Below are positions 44,226 through 55,559 of a stretch of DNA of 64,000 bases, piece by piece; the first letter of the stretch is position 1; each line of letters opens with the position of its first letter. The DNA is from Odiellus spinosus (taxonomy: Eukaryota; Arthropoda; Arachnida; Opiliones; Phalangiidae). The stretch covers positions 1 to 64,000 of the forward strand of contig CAWUCO010000271.1 in the NCBI GenBank assembly GCA_963920705.1. Direction: 5' to 3'. Made by a program: the position numbers and the translations under genes. The notes beneath the pieces were generated by a model. The model searched no databases. It was not told where the DNA came from and saw only the letters and a program-made list of their open reading frames with translations.

Positions 44226-45138
44226 CTTTTCTGACTTTTGTATTTCTTTCATCTAACGCTAGGTCTGACTTTATTGAAAATACTAATGTTTAGTTTTCAT
44301 CATTTTTCAGTCTATCAATTTTCCTACCAATGCTTGATTCAAGCTATGATCCAGTAAGGAGACTAGGGTTTTGAAATTGTTGTTTACCTCTTTCTGACTT
44401 TTGTAGTTCTCTATTCTCTCGCTAGGTTTAGTTTAATTGTTTATCATCCTTCCCTACCCAGACTAAGGAATTAGAAATGCCTGGCTTTACACTCTCCCTT
44501 TGTTGACACCTCCGGCTGACTCTTGTAACTCTCTCACCAGGAGACTAGGGTTTTAAAATGGTTGTTTACCTCTTTCTGACCTTTGAAGCTCCTCAGTGGC
44601 TAGCTTAAAAAGGATTAAGAAATCAGGATCAATAGATGATGGGTTTCAGTTTCCCTTTGTTGTTTACATCTTTCTAACTTTGATGGATGACCGTCAGAGA
44701 CCTTTCTAGCTATTTTTTCCGCTCATGCCTGGCCAAAGCTATGATTCAGCTTAAAAACGTTTCAGTCTCCCTTTGAATATACTTTATTCTCCTTTTGTTG
44801 TTGATTGGTCTACCTGTTTATCTATTTACCTGTCAAACTTTGCTGGATGACCGTCAGAGACCTTTCTATCTATTTTTTCCGCTCATGCCTGGCCAAAGCT
44901 ATGATTCAGCTTAAAAACGGTTCAGTTTCCCTTTGAATAGACTTTATTCTCCCTTTGTTGTTGATTGGTCTACTTATTGATCTATTTACCTGTCAAACTT
45001 TGATGGATAACCGTCAGAGACCTTTCTAGCTATTTTTTCCGCTCATGCCTGGCCAAAGCTATGATTCAGCGAAAAGCGATCGCAGCGCCACTGGTGAGGA
45101 ATGCGGGAGTTAGCTCGAAGTGTATGTTATTACTACTG

Positions 45139-45725
45139 ACATAGAAGTAAACTTTAAAATTTAATACGAAGCAATTTCATTAATTGTTTTTACTTACAAA
45201 TAATTAAAATAATTTAAATAATTAAAAACAATAAAAAATTTTATCACTGATAAATAATGTTAATTGCTTAATTACACTTCTATTGAACAGAGCCTGAATG
45301 TTTTTTCTAAATTATTTTATCTTGGCTTAGTAACTTGTGCAAAGTAAATTGAATCAAAAACCTAGAATTTAATAACACGTTATAATTTATTTGTAAATGC
45401 ATCAACAACTTTCATATTAACTATACCTTAAGAATTATGTATTGAATTGGAACGATCAAATTTCTTGGATAGTGGAAGGTTATTTTTATATATTTAGCAT
45501 TATTACTAGTTAATAATTAATTAATATTCCTTCCGTTTTCCCTCAATACCTAATATAGCAACGTGAAAGACGTGCCCCTTCATTGTAAAATTGTGTATAC
45601 TTATGGTGCTACACTGTCGATACCATGAAAATTTATTTTGATACTTGTTCGTTTCTTCACTAATCATTGAAACATTAAGAGCAACAAAAGCCTTTTTATA
45701 TCATACAAAACAGAGGCTGCTTTGC
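45139..45725. other. Gene-free AT-rich sequence
   Basis: No gene or repeat recognised beyond simple AT-rich runs. Confidence 0.4.
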
Positions 45726-45729
45726 ACCC

Positions 45730-45975
45730 TTAAAAAGGGCTCTTTTTCTAACTCGGGTCAAATCCGTGAGGGAAACAATTTAATTTTAGAGAAAGAGCAA
45801 TTTAACACCTTTAAAATTATAGTCTGTAGATTTAGTCTACTACTCCAAAAGATTTTATTATTATTAAATATTTTCCAAAAACGGATAAAGACGACCTAGG
45901 GCACCTTCCTCTCTTATGTATTTTTTTACTTCTAACAGCATCACTAATAAAAATAGTTAAATGTATATAATTACC
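45730..45975. mobile_element. Half-copy of the 11612 MITE family
   Basis: From 'aaaaagggctctttttctaa' (45734) through 'tagtctactact' (45835) and 'agacgacctagg' (45890) the order matches the right arm of the 11612 element, inverted, then its left arm and centre. The distal arm is missing, the opposite of the defect at 11612, so together the two outline the full family. Confidence 0.7.
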
Positions 45976-46494
45976 ATTTATTCGTGCGATTAACTAACCT
46001 AACCAAACCTTACCTTAATTTAATTTCTATTCTTAATTGATATTTCTTCGCCACTTTTTGCCATACATACATATATTTTCATGCCCCTGAATTGATTGCG
46101 TCAGCCTGCTAAAAAACAAAAATTATGATTTTTATTATTATATCCCACTTTTTTTCGCCTAGGTTTTGCATCTTAAATAGCCTGTAGCTTTCTGGAGAAC
46201 TTTAGGCCCTATAATTGTATACCATTTAATATCCTACAATTTTTGACCTAAAGGAGGGCTGATCAATCCATACGAATGGCGTACAAGCCTGTAGCTTTGA
46301 CTGTAGCCCTCGGTGTTAAAAGGGAACAGTAGCTTGGCGACTATACTAGAATCCACATTGGAAACAAGGGTAACATTTACGCCTCCACATAGTGGTAAGC
46401 CAATTTGTCTAGTAGGCACGAAACGGCAAGAATACATTAGTACGCATATCACCTATACTCAGTTGCGTCGCTACACTTAGCCTGGGATAGGCTG
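45976..46494. other. Gene-free sequence
   Basis: No gene supported. The 72-codon minus-strand frame at 46234-46452 has no recognised features. Confidence 0.4.
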
Positions 46495-47266
46495 AAGCCG
46501 GGTGTGGGACATATTCTCCCCAGACAAAATCCCCCCGGAAACACTAAAACAGCAAAAATCCCCCATACAAAATAAATAGTCCCCCGACAAAAGAAATAAT
46601 CCCTCCATAACGGAATTTAAACATCTGTACAACTATATTTATAATCAGGTTGTATTTAAAACTAATATAAATAAGAATATCGACAGAAAGATTAAACAAT
46701 AAATAATCTCAAATATGGTACGTGTAATGTCTAAATCGTCTATTATCTTAGTAAATATAAAAAATCGGTGATAAAAACGAGAAATAAAATATAAAATATA
46801 TTTGTACTTTATAGAAGTATCCTTACCTAACCTAAAGTAAACCACTGATTCACATTCGAAATCGAAGTTTTCTAAAGGAGAAATGAAAATGAGCATTACT
46901 TAAATGGACAGTTTATAATTTAGTAGTGTCCGATCATCACACCACTTTTTGTCCTTTATTTTAGCATAAAAAATAGCTTGACCATTATTTAAATTAAATA
47001 ATACATCTGTAATTAAACCTGACCTTAAATATGCAAAACTGGCATACAACACGGAAAACAGAGCAAAAACCTGAAAACTGAACAGAAATACGTAAAATCG
47101 GCCCAAAATCTATTTTGATTTTTTTTTAATTTTCTACATCTTTCCTACTATATATCTATACTATAGATAATAATAGGCTTATGTTCCTACATATTCCGAG
47201 TCTGCTACCAATAATTTAAACTAAAATGAACAACAAGTATTATGAAATTTCGTATAATTCAATAGA

Positions 47267-47607
47267 TACAGAAGCCGATGAAACCCTCCTTTGAAGTCTA
47301 CTACTCTAATGTTACACATAGCGCTCCTCTCAGTATGGGTAAAATTCACAATTTAACGAGATCGGAGGGGTCCTACTTCATACCCCCTGTCTACGGAAAA
47401 TTTTAAATTCTCTCTCTCCACAAACGACGACGTTTTTTTGATGAACTCCAAGGCTGTTAGAGATATTCGCTAGACGAACTCCCGCTCCGAAAATATCAAC
47501 CGTTAGAAGGCGTACGAATCGCTTTTTTTGAAACTAACCCATACAGAGAGGGATAGACAAGACCATGGAGTAATAGACTTCAAAGGAGGGTTTCATCGGC
47601 TTCTGAT
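47267..47607. mobile_element. MITE with 'cagaagccgat' ends nested in copy A
   Basis: The ends 'cagaagccgatgaaaccctc' and its reverse complement (inverted for about 32 bp) bound 341 bp. Copy B lacks it at the matching site (about 53495-53510). Flanking 'ata' on both sides may be the target duplication. The first 11 bases are shared with the 51879-52935 element. Confidence 0.85.
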
Positions 47608-47629
47608 AATTATATCATACCACTTTCCG

Positions 47630-47705
47630 AAAGTAGGCTCGAACTCACAATCTTCTGGTTGACAGCCTTCTATGCTAAATATTCAGCTACCGGATCACGG
47701 CGAGT
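47630..47705 (-). tRNA. tRNA-like segment (tRNA-derived), copy A
   Basis: Read on the minus strand it has an A-box-like 'tagctgaatatttagca' and a B-box-like 'gagttcgagcc' about 38 bases apart. The order is that of a tRNA, but the anticodon stem does not pair well and the acceptor ends do not match. The same segment occurs in copy B. It is probably a tRNA-derived part of the transposon, not a working tRNA gene. Confidence 0.35.
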
Positions 47706-47935
47706 ACCTCAATAAAACCTTTGTAACCTCTAACCTAAACTTTTTCTTTTAAATATTTTTTACTGGGGGCGGGAATTTTTTTCTTTTGACGGTGGATTTT
47801 TACGTTTGATGGGGGATTTTTTTCTTTTGACGGGGGGATATTTCTTTTGACGGGGAATTTAATCCGACAAATAATTTTGGAGGATTATTTCCGGAGGGAT
47901 TTTGCTAGGGGGATTTTGGGCGCCTACCTCTAAAG

Positions 47936-50128
47936 CCTATGTTGAGATTTCGCAGGGGCCTCGAATTTCTCCCAAATGAGGCCTCCAAATATTCAGATTT
48001 TCCCGCAATTGGTCAAAATATAGGTTATCCACACTTACGTTACGTTTTTAAACTTATGAAAATAAAACTTATTTTGCAAAGAATGAAAGAAATCGGTTTG
48101 AGGGTCTCGTGTTTTTTGTCTGTTGCATTTCTAAAATAGTTTGTGCGTAATGGTGTTTTTTTTTTTCGGTACACTCGTGAAATATTTGCGCGAGCCAACT
48201 GTCAAAGCTGAGAATTTTCAAGCGCGTAACGAAACTATACGATCCTTTCCTTGACCGGGGTGAGACCGAGCCTCCCATTAAGTTTTATGAGTATAGTATA
48301 TAATTTAAAAATGGTTAAAAATATTACCTTAATGAGAAATAATTAAGTCCAAAAAACGTTTTTTATTTGTGGTGGGGAAAAAATTGAAAAAAGTTCAGAA
48401 TTCGGTAAAAAATTACAGAGGGGGCTAAAATTTCATTTCCCGGGGAGACCTCAAATTTATCAGCCTGTCTCTGAAAATATCCTATCAACGCCACTGCCTA
48501 TACTACTATTTGGGTTCAGAATATTTATCCGCATATGTGTAAGATTCTTGATTTCTCCTCGCCCCAGACTATATTGTTTGGTTTAGAGCTAGAAATAGCT
48601 GGGAGAGCTAGTTTTCTAGGCTGTTGAAGAACTCGCTTAGTTGTTTTTCTATGTAAAGAAATTATCACGTTTTTTAAGTGGTATTTTTCGTGTAGTTTAT
48701 TAAGACTGCGTTCCTAAATTGAAAGTTAGGTTACGATAATTGCTCCGGTTACTAGATACAAACGGATATTCACATATGCTTAATAATTGGTAGTGCTCAT
48801 AAACTTGCTAAAAATGTTTGCCAGTTTTTAATACCGATTTTCAAGTACTCAAAAGGAAATAATAAACAGCGGCAAAACTTTCAACTTAGAAAATTAAAAG
48901 TCCCTTCAATCGTATAGCTTTATTCCGTTAACGCTATCTTTTTGCAATAAAATTAAGGAAAATAGAGAAACGCGAGAATTTTCAAGTAAGCCCAATCCAT
49001 CGCGTTTTTGGCCAACTGTAATAACCAGACTTAGGATAATTAAAGTCAGCCTAATATTAAAAATTTAATAACACGAGGTAAGAATGTATAATTACGACTG
49101 GGTTATTAAATAGCACTAATTACTACATCTATGGTGTTCAATTCTAATCCATTATTTTCAATGACTTTCTGGCATTTATCAGCAACCTTTCTGGCACATA
49201 TTCGCCAAATACGCAGTTCTAATAATAGTGTAAAAATATGTCTTGAAACTGTGAAGCGCGGTTGTCTATTTTAAGCTCTCCAAGGGTACCTCGCTTGCGG
49301 TGGTATTTCGATGTAAGGGAAAGTGTGAATTAATTTCTACGTTATTCGCGGCGTTAGATTCTATCGGAGCAGACACGCAAGCCCTTTCCGTGCCACTTTT
49401 AAAATTGAAATTGGACTTTCGTATGTGTTCTTAAGTCAGCACCATCTTTTCCACATGCATTGGTGCAAAGTCAATATCATGTTGGCCCTCAACAAGGGGC
49501 TCGGGTAGGACTAGATTCTGTTTGGAGCTACCTACATTTTTGGGTATATTTCTCATAAACTCATTGTCAACTTCACCACATACATTTCGTCCCACGAATA
49601 CTTCCACGCAAAAACCTCGCTAACCTCACGATATATTCCACATAAATATCCATCGGTCTCGAGTAAACATTACCAGTCTTAATCGTATTGCTCAGGAGGG
49701 ATATGTATATATATTTCATCATGAGCGAGTCATATACGCTCCCTATAAGTTACTAACCCCTAATTGAACTAATGTATCCAATATTTTCTTCCAAATCTGG
49801 CACGCCCACGGAGGGGTGAAGGGGGAGGGTGTAATGTATGACTAAAGAATCGCCATCTTGTCGCGAAGAATAATTTTTTGATCGTCCGCTCAAAAATTTA
49901 AGGTTGGAAGAGGCGCGGATTTGTCAGATACTCGTTTTTAATAATATTTATTGCACAGCCAAAGTTGTAGGACCTCCAGCATATTAAACGTATCCTTTAT
50001 TTAAAGTCATGGCTAAGGTTTCTAGAACAAGAGGTATCGAGACAGTCTGGATGAACGTGGAATGATGGTCAATCGAGTACTTAAAGTAATAGTGGGAAAA
50101 GTAAAAATGATAAATAAGTGTACAATAT
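47936..50128. other. Gene-free sequence
   Basis: No gene or organised repeat recognised. The small open frames at 47939 and 48069 overlap in opposite senses without features. A chance 19-base match to a guide-RNA scaffold is listed among the rejected items. Confidence 0.4.
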
Positions 50129-50390
50129 ACAGGGTGTTTCTGAAAAGTATATCACAAATGAAGGGAGGTGTTGTTTGGGACAAGTTGAATAAAAAACATC
50201 CTAAGGACCATTGTCCTAAAGTGCACCGTTTCAAAGTTATAGGCCCTCAAATATTGGTACCCATAACAAGAAAAACATCGGAACTGTTAAACGCTTATTG
50301 TATCTTTGACCAAATTGTTTTTAAACTTAATGATCAATTTTATAAGCCTCTAATCGAAAGATATAAGCTTAATCTCAATTAGCAAAAGTC
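50129..50390. repeat. Solo left end of a mariner-related element
   Basis: 'tacagggtgtttctgaaaag' directly follows TA and resembles the terminus at 14513, then diverges. 'gtttcaaagttataggccct' downstream parallels 'gcgtagttatgagcccttga' of that element. No opposite end or transposase was found. The 106-codon frame across it is not supported as a gene. Confidence 0.5.
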
Positions 50391-50594
50391 AATAACATAA
50401 GATAATAAGTATGCCTACGTCGATAACGAACGTGTTGAATGCAAATGCTGAGCTATAGTTGAACGCTTGAAATTGTTCAAGAGGTTATGGTAAGAAGTAT
50501 TATAGCTTATGGTTACGATTACGCGTAACCGATACTACTACATCTAATAATAATGACACTTGGCCAAAAGCACTTCAACTCAAAATGCGTGTAC

Positions 50595-50767
50595 CTTGGT
50601 TGTCGGGAATTTTGGTAGAAGGAAAACTATGTTATTAGCCGGCGATAATGTTTTACCCGCCCATAGCCCAAGTTGACTGGTATTAGTCAGTTTGGCAAGC
50701 AATATACGACGAAATTAAGAAATTAGATCTAAATTTTATCGAAGGACTACCCGACGTATCGGTATAA
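50595..50767 (+). pseudogene. Decayed fragment of a second Polinton packaging ATPase
   Basis: The segment aligns with about 2990-3188 of the ATPase gene: shared blocks are 'ggaaaactatgtt', 'cccatagc.caagt', 'actggtatta' and 'cccgacgtatc'. Relative to the first copy it lacks about 36 bp after the Walker A region and has stops and shifts. It is a separate old insertion, much more diverged than a recent duplicate would be. Nothing else of a Polinton is recognisable beside it. Confidence 0.8.
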
Positions 50768-51336
50768 CGCCTGCCACATCTCTGTCCTCCCATACCCGAG
50801 TTAACGATACTTGAAATTTGAGAGGTAGTGCCTACAGATAATATTAATCCTGTCGAGGAAGGAAAACTCAACTGGATAAATTAACTATTACACTAGAACC
50901 GTGTGAATTTATAGGATTTATCGCACTTATAGATACAGAAGAAGAAGCTTCTCGAGGGAGATTAGCAACTAGACTGGTTAATTTCAATTTCTCTTGACAA
51001 TATAGGGTCTGGGTCAGTTCCCATGTGTCTTATCGTGACTGAATTAGCTTTTTCTGGTGAGCTCTGAGGTAAATTACCTACATTTTCTGGTGGATCAAAA
51101 ATGCCCCCTTCAACGTTCGAAGTTTCCATTAGTCTCTTTCAACTGAATTTAACTGTTGTAATCTTTTTTGTAAATATACTTGTACTTGATCCTGAAATAA
51201 CAATCGTTCGTGGTTAACGGTCTTTCTATCCTGTACAATTCAATTCTGAACATCCAATGTTTGCTGACTTAAGGCGTCTTTAGCCTGTGGTAACAATATG
51301 TGTTGCTGTTCCAATTCACTACGTTCTTGAATAATC
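50768..51336. other. Gene-free or unrecognised decayed coding sequence
   Basis: Short open stretches on the minus strand at 51040-51130 (Pro/Asp/Asn-rich translation) run towards the 51337 frame. They may be the 3' part of the same unknown decayed gene. I cannot assign it. Confidence 0.3.
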
Positions 51337-51579
51337 TCATCCCGTTCTTAAGCTAACTGTTTGTGTATTTAAACTAGTATCATATTCTATTCCACTAGTG
51401 TAAGTTGCTGTATTTGATTGTATAGGATTATGTACAGGTTTCTCTTTAGAAACTTGCGTCAATAACCTAATTTCTTGTTCCGTATTTTCAAATCGATTAC
51501 TAAATTTATCAAAAACCTTATTAGAAATTGATTCTACTGATCGCTCTTCATTAAAATGGTTCTCTATCAGCATTTTCAA
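51337..51579 (-). pseudogene. Unknown 80-residue coiled-coil-like frame
   Basis: The frame has a charged helical part (SNKVFDKFSNRFENTEQEIR) and a polar Ser/Thr-rich end. Upstream and downstream frames are broken. It could be a remnant of a retroelement structural protein or a transposon protein; no motif decides. Confidence 0.3.
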
Positions 51580-51878
51580 TGGTATTTCTGTCGGTTAAAA
51601 CAGATAAACTTTCCCGACGTAACGGAGTTCTACGAGGAGTTGGAGCAGGGGATGTGGGACATATTCCCTCCAGGGAAAATACCCACAGAATCACTAAAAC
51701 AGCAAAAATCCCACGACAAAACAAAAGCCCCCTACAATAGAAATAATCTCCTGACAAAAGAAATAATCCATCCACAACGGAATTTAAACATCTGTACAAT
51801 TATATTTATAATCAGGTTGCGTTTGCAACTAGTATAAGAATATCGAAAGAAAGATTTAACCATAAATAACCTAATATC

Positions 51879-52935
51879 AGAAGCCGATAGATACTATAAG
51901 AAGTCTGGGACGTAAGCCCTTCCCCAACTTTGGCTGTAGCCCCCGTGAAATCTTTATAGTAAAAAATTATCCCCTCACCCCTCTAACAAGATAGCCAATC
52001 AGAGATGATCTGGCCGAACGTTACCATGGTTACAAATGGGACCAGATTGAACAGAAGTATTTTCGAGCACCAGCTCTCCAATCGTTAATATTTTACAAAT
52101 TTTCAAAGCGTCTGCTTTTTTTTCTAGTCACACGTGTTTCCTAATTTTGTATTTATGGTCTTCTTTTGAGTTGAAATTATGGATGAAATTATTGATAATA
52201 AATCGAAGGAGGATGATTTTTTTAAAATTGACGCATCGGGAAAAAGAGCCTCATTATTAGAGCAAATGAAGAAAAACGGTAGTTTGAAAGAAACTGTAGA
52301 AGACTTAACTACCCAATATAATTTGCTCTTTTCTAAATACGAATAAGAGTCGCGGGGAGGGTATTCCCAGTTTTTGTTCAATTGGAATAATTGGATTCAC
52401 CATTTAGTTGAAGGCGATAATGGACCAGACCCTGTTCTACAGTTTGACGAAAAATTTACAAATGAACTGCTAATTGTTTTACAGAGTTTGAGCTAAAATA
52501 CATTCTTTCACTAAGCCTTTGCGATTTGACTCGAAAGTTACTAAATCACTTTTTTCAAATGCTTGTACACCGAAATCGCGTGAATCTTTAAACAACAACA
52601 ATGTATTACATTGAGTTTGCTGATTTTAGTGGGCATAGCGTCCAACTGGGCTTGGGTTTTTTTACGTGGCATTTTGAAAATTGTATTAGGACTTGATATT
52701 TTATAATATATATCAGACGCCTTTTAAAATATTTTCCAAGGACGCGATAACTGGACGACTGAAGCACTCAGAACTATTCGTTTTTGTGCCTATTTACGCA
52801 TGTTCCTTGCACTACGCCCTTCATTCGTAAACATCCGCAAAAGGGGGTAGGAAGAAGAAGAGGGGTTACGCAGACTACATAGAGCCCCGCAGGCCCTACG
52901 TCCCAGACTTCTTATAGTATCTATCGGCTTCTGCT
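51879..52935. mobile_element. 1.06-kb element with 37-bp inverted ends nested in copy B
   Basis: 'cagaagccgatagatactat' and its reverse complement at 52935 open and close the unit; the inversion extends about 37 bp. 'ctaatat' flanks both sides (about 51872-51878 and 52936-52942), while copy A has the single site 'caaatatggtacg'. A small plus-strand ORF lies inside. Confidence 0.85.
52179..52345 (+). CDS. Small 55-codon ORF inside the nested element
   Basis: The predicted peptide begins MDEIIDNKSKEDDFFKID and is acidic and helical, with a possible coiled-coil segment (KETVEDLTTQYNLLFSKYE). A second open stretch follows after about 20 bp (WNNWIHHLVEGD...), so both may be parts of one captured, broken gene. 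I do not recognise it. Confidence 0.35.
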
Positions 52936-53524
52936 AATATCTGGTACGTGTAATGTCTACTTTCTCAATTATCTTAGTCCAAAAAAATCGGTGAAAAAAA
53001 CGAGAATTAAAATATATAATATATTTGTACTTTATAAAACTAACCTAACCTGCAACATAACCTGGAAACTAATCTAATCTTACCTAACCCAACCAGCAAT
53101 TTAACCTGGAAACTAACCTAACCTAAAGTAAACCACTGACTCGCGTTCAAAAGCGAAGTTTTCTAAAGGATAAATAACAAATGAGCATTACTTAAATGGA
53201 CTATTATAATTAAGTAATGTTCGTTCATCACACCACTTTTTGCCCTTTATTTTAGCATATAAAAAATAGATTGACCATTATTTAAATTGAATCTGTAATT
53301 AAACCTGACATAAAATATGCAAAACTGATCTACAACACGGAAAACAGTAAAAACATGAAAACTGAACAGACACAAGTAAAATTAGTCCAGAACCTATTAT
53401 GAATTTTTTCTAATTTTTCTACTTTTTTCCTTCATATTCCGAGTATAATACTACCAACAATAAAAACTGAAATGAACAACAAGTATTACTAAAATTCGTA
53501 GAAATCAAATTATATCTTACCATT

Positions 53525-53605
53525 TTCTGAAAGTTGGCTCGAACTCACTATCTTCCGCTTGATAGCCTTCTATGCTAACCATTCAGCTACCGGATCACGG
53601 TGGCT
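53525..53605 (-). tRNA. tRNA-like segment (tRNA-derived), copy B
   Basis: On the minus strand this copy is closer to a tRNA than copy A: 'tagctgaatggttagca' (A box) and 'gagttcgagcc' (B box), with 'ctatcaa' at the anticodon loop position (ATC if read as an anticodon). Acceptor-stem pairing is poor. Probably a tRNA-derived internal promoter or relic. Confidence 0.4.
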
Positions 53606-53795
53606 ACCTCAAAAAACCTTTATCTCCTTTAACTTAACCTTTTTCTATTAAATATGTTTTTACAGGGGGGCTGGAATTTTTCTTTCGTCGCGGGAATTTT
53701 TCCTTTGACGGGGGATTTTTCTTATGACGGGGTATTTCATCCGACAAATAATTTTGGGGGATTATGTCTAGGGGTTTTTGGGCGTCTCCCGCAGC

Positions 53796-54667
53796 AGGGG
53801 TATGATAATCGGTTTGTTCAGGGGATTGATATGTAGGTGGTATATTACACCAGCTCATCGGATAGGATCATTACGTGGATACATCATCGAGAGAAAGCAT
53901 CCATATATAATTAATATAAAACAAGTAACCCCACTAAAATTCCCAAATCTAATTATGATAATCCAAGCATCATCAATATCCTACAAAGAAAACCTAACAG
54001 AGAAATCGTAAACAAGGCTAAGCCTTACCACTTGAATTATAATTTTAAATTAAGTTAGTTGATATAATAATAAAATGTTAGTATTAAAATTTTAAAAATA
54101 TATATAATAATTAATTCAATTATTCAAGTCGATTTACGTTAAACATCTCTCTGATAGTATTTACGCTCCTGTGGTGCGAAATCTGTTCATTAATATCAAT
54201 AATCTTCGCAGAACAAAGGTTGGAGGATTTCTTCCATAATGCTAGAGATAGGAGGATTAGACTATCATCCCCCACTCGATTCAAGCTGAAACTTGGAACA
54301 GTTATGTGCAAAGGGTAAATGATGATTCTGGGAAAGTTTCGGTTTGTAACTGCCACGGGGCTGGCTCGTATGACGAGGTAAAATATGTAAAGAATAGGCT
54401 AAAGAATACCAAAAAATAGAGACAACTCCTGTAAAAATGTTTTATGTCTCGGGCACCTATGCTGTGCAGGAAAAAAATTCTAGGGGCTTTGCAAAGACTA
54501 TACAGGTATTATACTGCTTCATTTGATAGTCTTTGCTTTGCGGAAGTTCGTCAAGAAACTAGGAGCAATAACAACGCCGTACATAAATGGAGTGGTAACT
54601 GTCTTTTATTTATAATACTTAAGTTCTTACAAAAGGTACACAAATATTTAAACTATCTTGGGTAAAT
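53796..54667. other. Gene-free sequence
   Basis: Several open frames of 70-80 codons on both strands lack recognisable features. Nothing else is seen. Confidence 0.4.
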
Positions 54668-55500
54668 TGTCTAATTGGGCTGCATCTTCGCAAACTTGGC
54701 GCAATTTAGATTGATACCAGTTTCTACGCTCCTCTGGCGTCGATAGCCAAGGTACCAGATGAGACTGCTAACCCACAGTTAAGGCACCCCCTTTACAATT
54801 GCAATACCATTGCGAGATTGCGTCTAATCCAATTCCATGTGGTACGTATCGAATAAGGGCTTGATGAACAGCCCCCGGTGAAAATTGACTTTGAACACGT
54901 ACACGCAAGAGGTCATGTTCCACTTTGCACAATTCAACGTCAAACGACCCGGTTTTCTCAATTGTTAAGGCGACGTAGGACTCGGCGCGCCTGCATTTAA
55001 AATCACTCACAACAATACCCTGAACGTCTTCCTCGCTAAGGACCGGGAAGTCTTCCTGGTTAATGTTGTCCTGTTTCTTCAATTGAGAAGGTCTACGCAA
55101 GATACCTTGCTGTTCGACAAGTTCTTTAAGAGGATTTACCACGTGCGAGGTGGCTTCTACTTTTTCCACCACTCTTTCCCATTGACCTTTAAAGCATCGG
55201 CTTGAAGATATGCTAGTCTTTGTGCACTCAAAATGAACTTTGTAGGACTGTATAATCACTGGATCGACCAACTCGGATATAAGTACCGTCAACGATGGTG
55301 ATAAGACATTCCGCATTATTGCTTGCAAATAGTCTTACTGCTGCAGGTGATTGGTGATCAATTCTTCTCTTGAAATATGGTGAAGACCGTAATGTCTGCG
55401 GTACGAAACGTTCTTCTAATGCTGCAAGTACCAATTTAATAATGTTCATGACTGTGAACTCTTTCATTTGAAATAAAACGGATAATACTGCGTTGTACAA
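54668..55500 (-). pseudogene. DDE transposase fused or adjacent to a SWIM-type zinc-finger region, decayed
   Basis: Two overlapping minus-strand frames are seen. 55500-55228 gives RLFASNNAECLITIVDGTYI and GRSSDYTVLQ, the first catalytic-Asp block (IVDGTYI) of a DDE_Tnp_4-like transposase. 55328-54768, in another frame, contains ALIRYVPHGIGLDAISQWYC and NCKGGALTVG, the first half of a SWIM-type zinc finger (W.C.CK.G). A stop stands where the second Cys/His pair would begin, and coding resemblance continues to about 54668. The middle of the transposase (second Asp, Glu) is missing, so an internal deletion and a frameshift are likely. Confidence 0.6.
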
Positions 55501-55559
55501 ACCGATACGTAGTTTTTTCAGTAGTAAGGCTACATTATTGAAATATTTGTTTAGCCAAA

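Larger units (their letters stand above)
39580..45138. mobile_element. Giant foldback element, about 5.6 kb
   Basis: The left end 'gtagtaataacatacacttc' (39581) is mirrored at 45138. The left arm (39580 to about 41350) and right arm (about 42740-45138) are inverted repeats of roughly 1.8-2.4 kb made of three successive families of direct subrepeats (160, 178 and 108 bp), and a middle (about 41216-43420) of degenerate roughly 130-bp units in both orientations. No transposase or other gene is present. The design matches foldback (FB)-type transposons, whose inverted ends consist of tandem subrepeats. A target duplication was not found. Confidence 0.88.
46495..47935. mobile_element. 1.4-kb non-coding transposon, copy A
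   Basis: The left end (ccccagacaaaatcccccc and repeats of 'aatcccccgacaaaag' type) is roughly the reverse complement of the right end (ttcttttgacgggggatttt repeats, to 'gattttgggcgcctacc'). It is homologous along its length to 51645-53795. It contains a tRNA-like segment (47630-47705) and a nested MITE (47267-47607). No coding frame is supported. Confidence 0.78.
51645..53795. mobile_element. 1.4-kb non-coding transposon, copy B, with 1.06-kb insertion
   Basis: The same family as 46495-47935: left-end 'gtgggacatattc', 'aaacatctgtacaa.tatatt', central 'gagcattacttaaatgga', the tRNA-like segment, and right-end 'cttttgacgggggattttt' repeats. It carries the 51879-52935 element that is absent from copy A, and lacks copy A's MITE. 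Confidence 0.78.

Noticed and set aside
48581-48599. 19-base match to the engineered guide-RNA scaffold (gtttagagctagaaatagc)
   Set aside because: It lacks the rest of the scaffold and any repeat array or Cas gene; the word is a chance palindromic-type sequence (gagctagaaatagctgggagagctag region cut short).
50062-50382. 106-codon frame
   Set aside because: It crosses a mariner-type terminal sequence, and the product has no features of a protein family.
53040-53130. 'aacctaacc' runs as telomeric (TTAGG)n DNA
   Set aside because: The units are irregular and lie inside a transposon copy; not a telomeric array.
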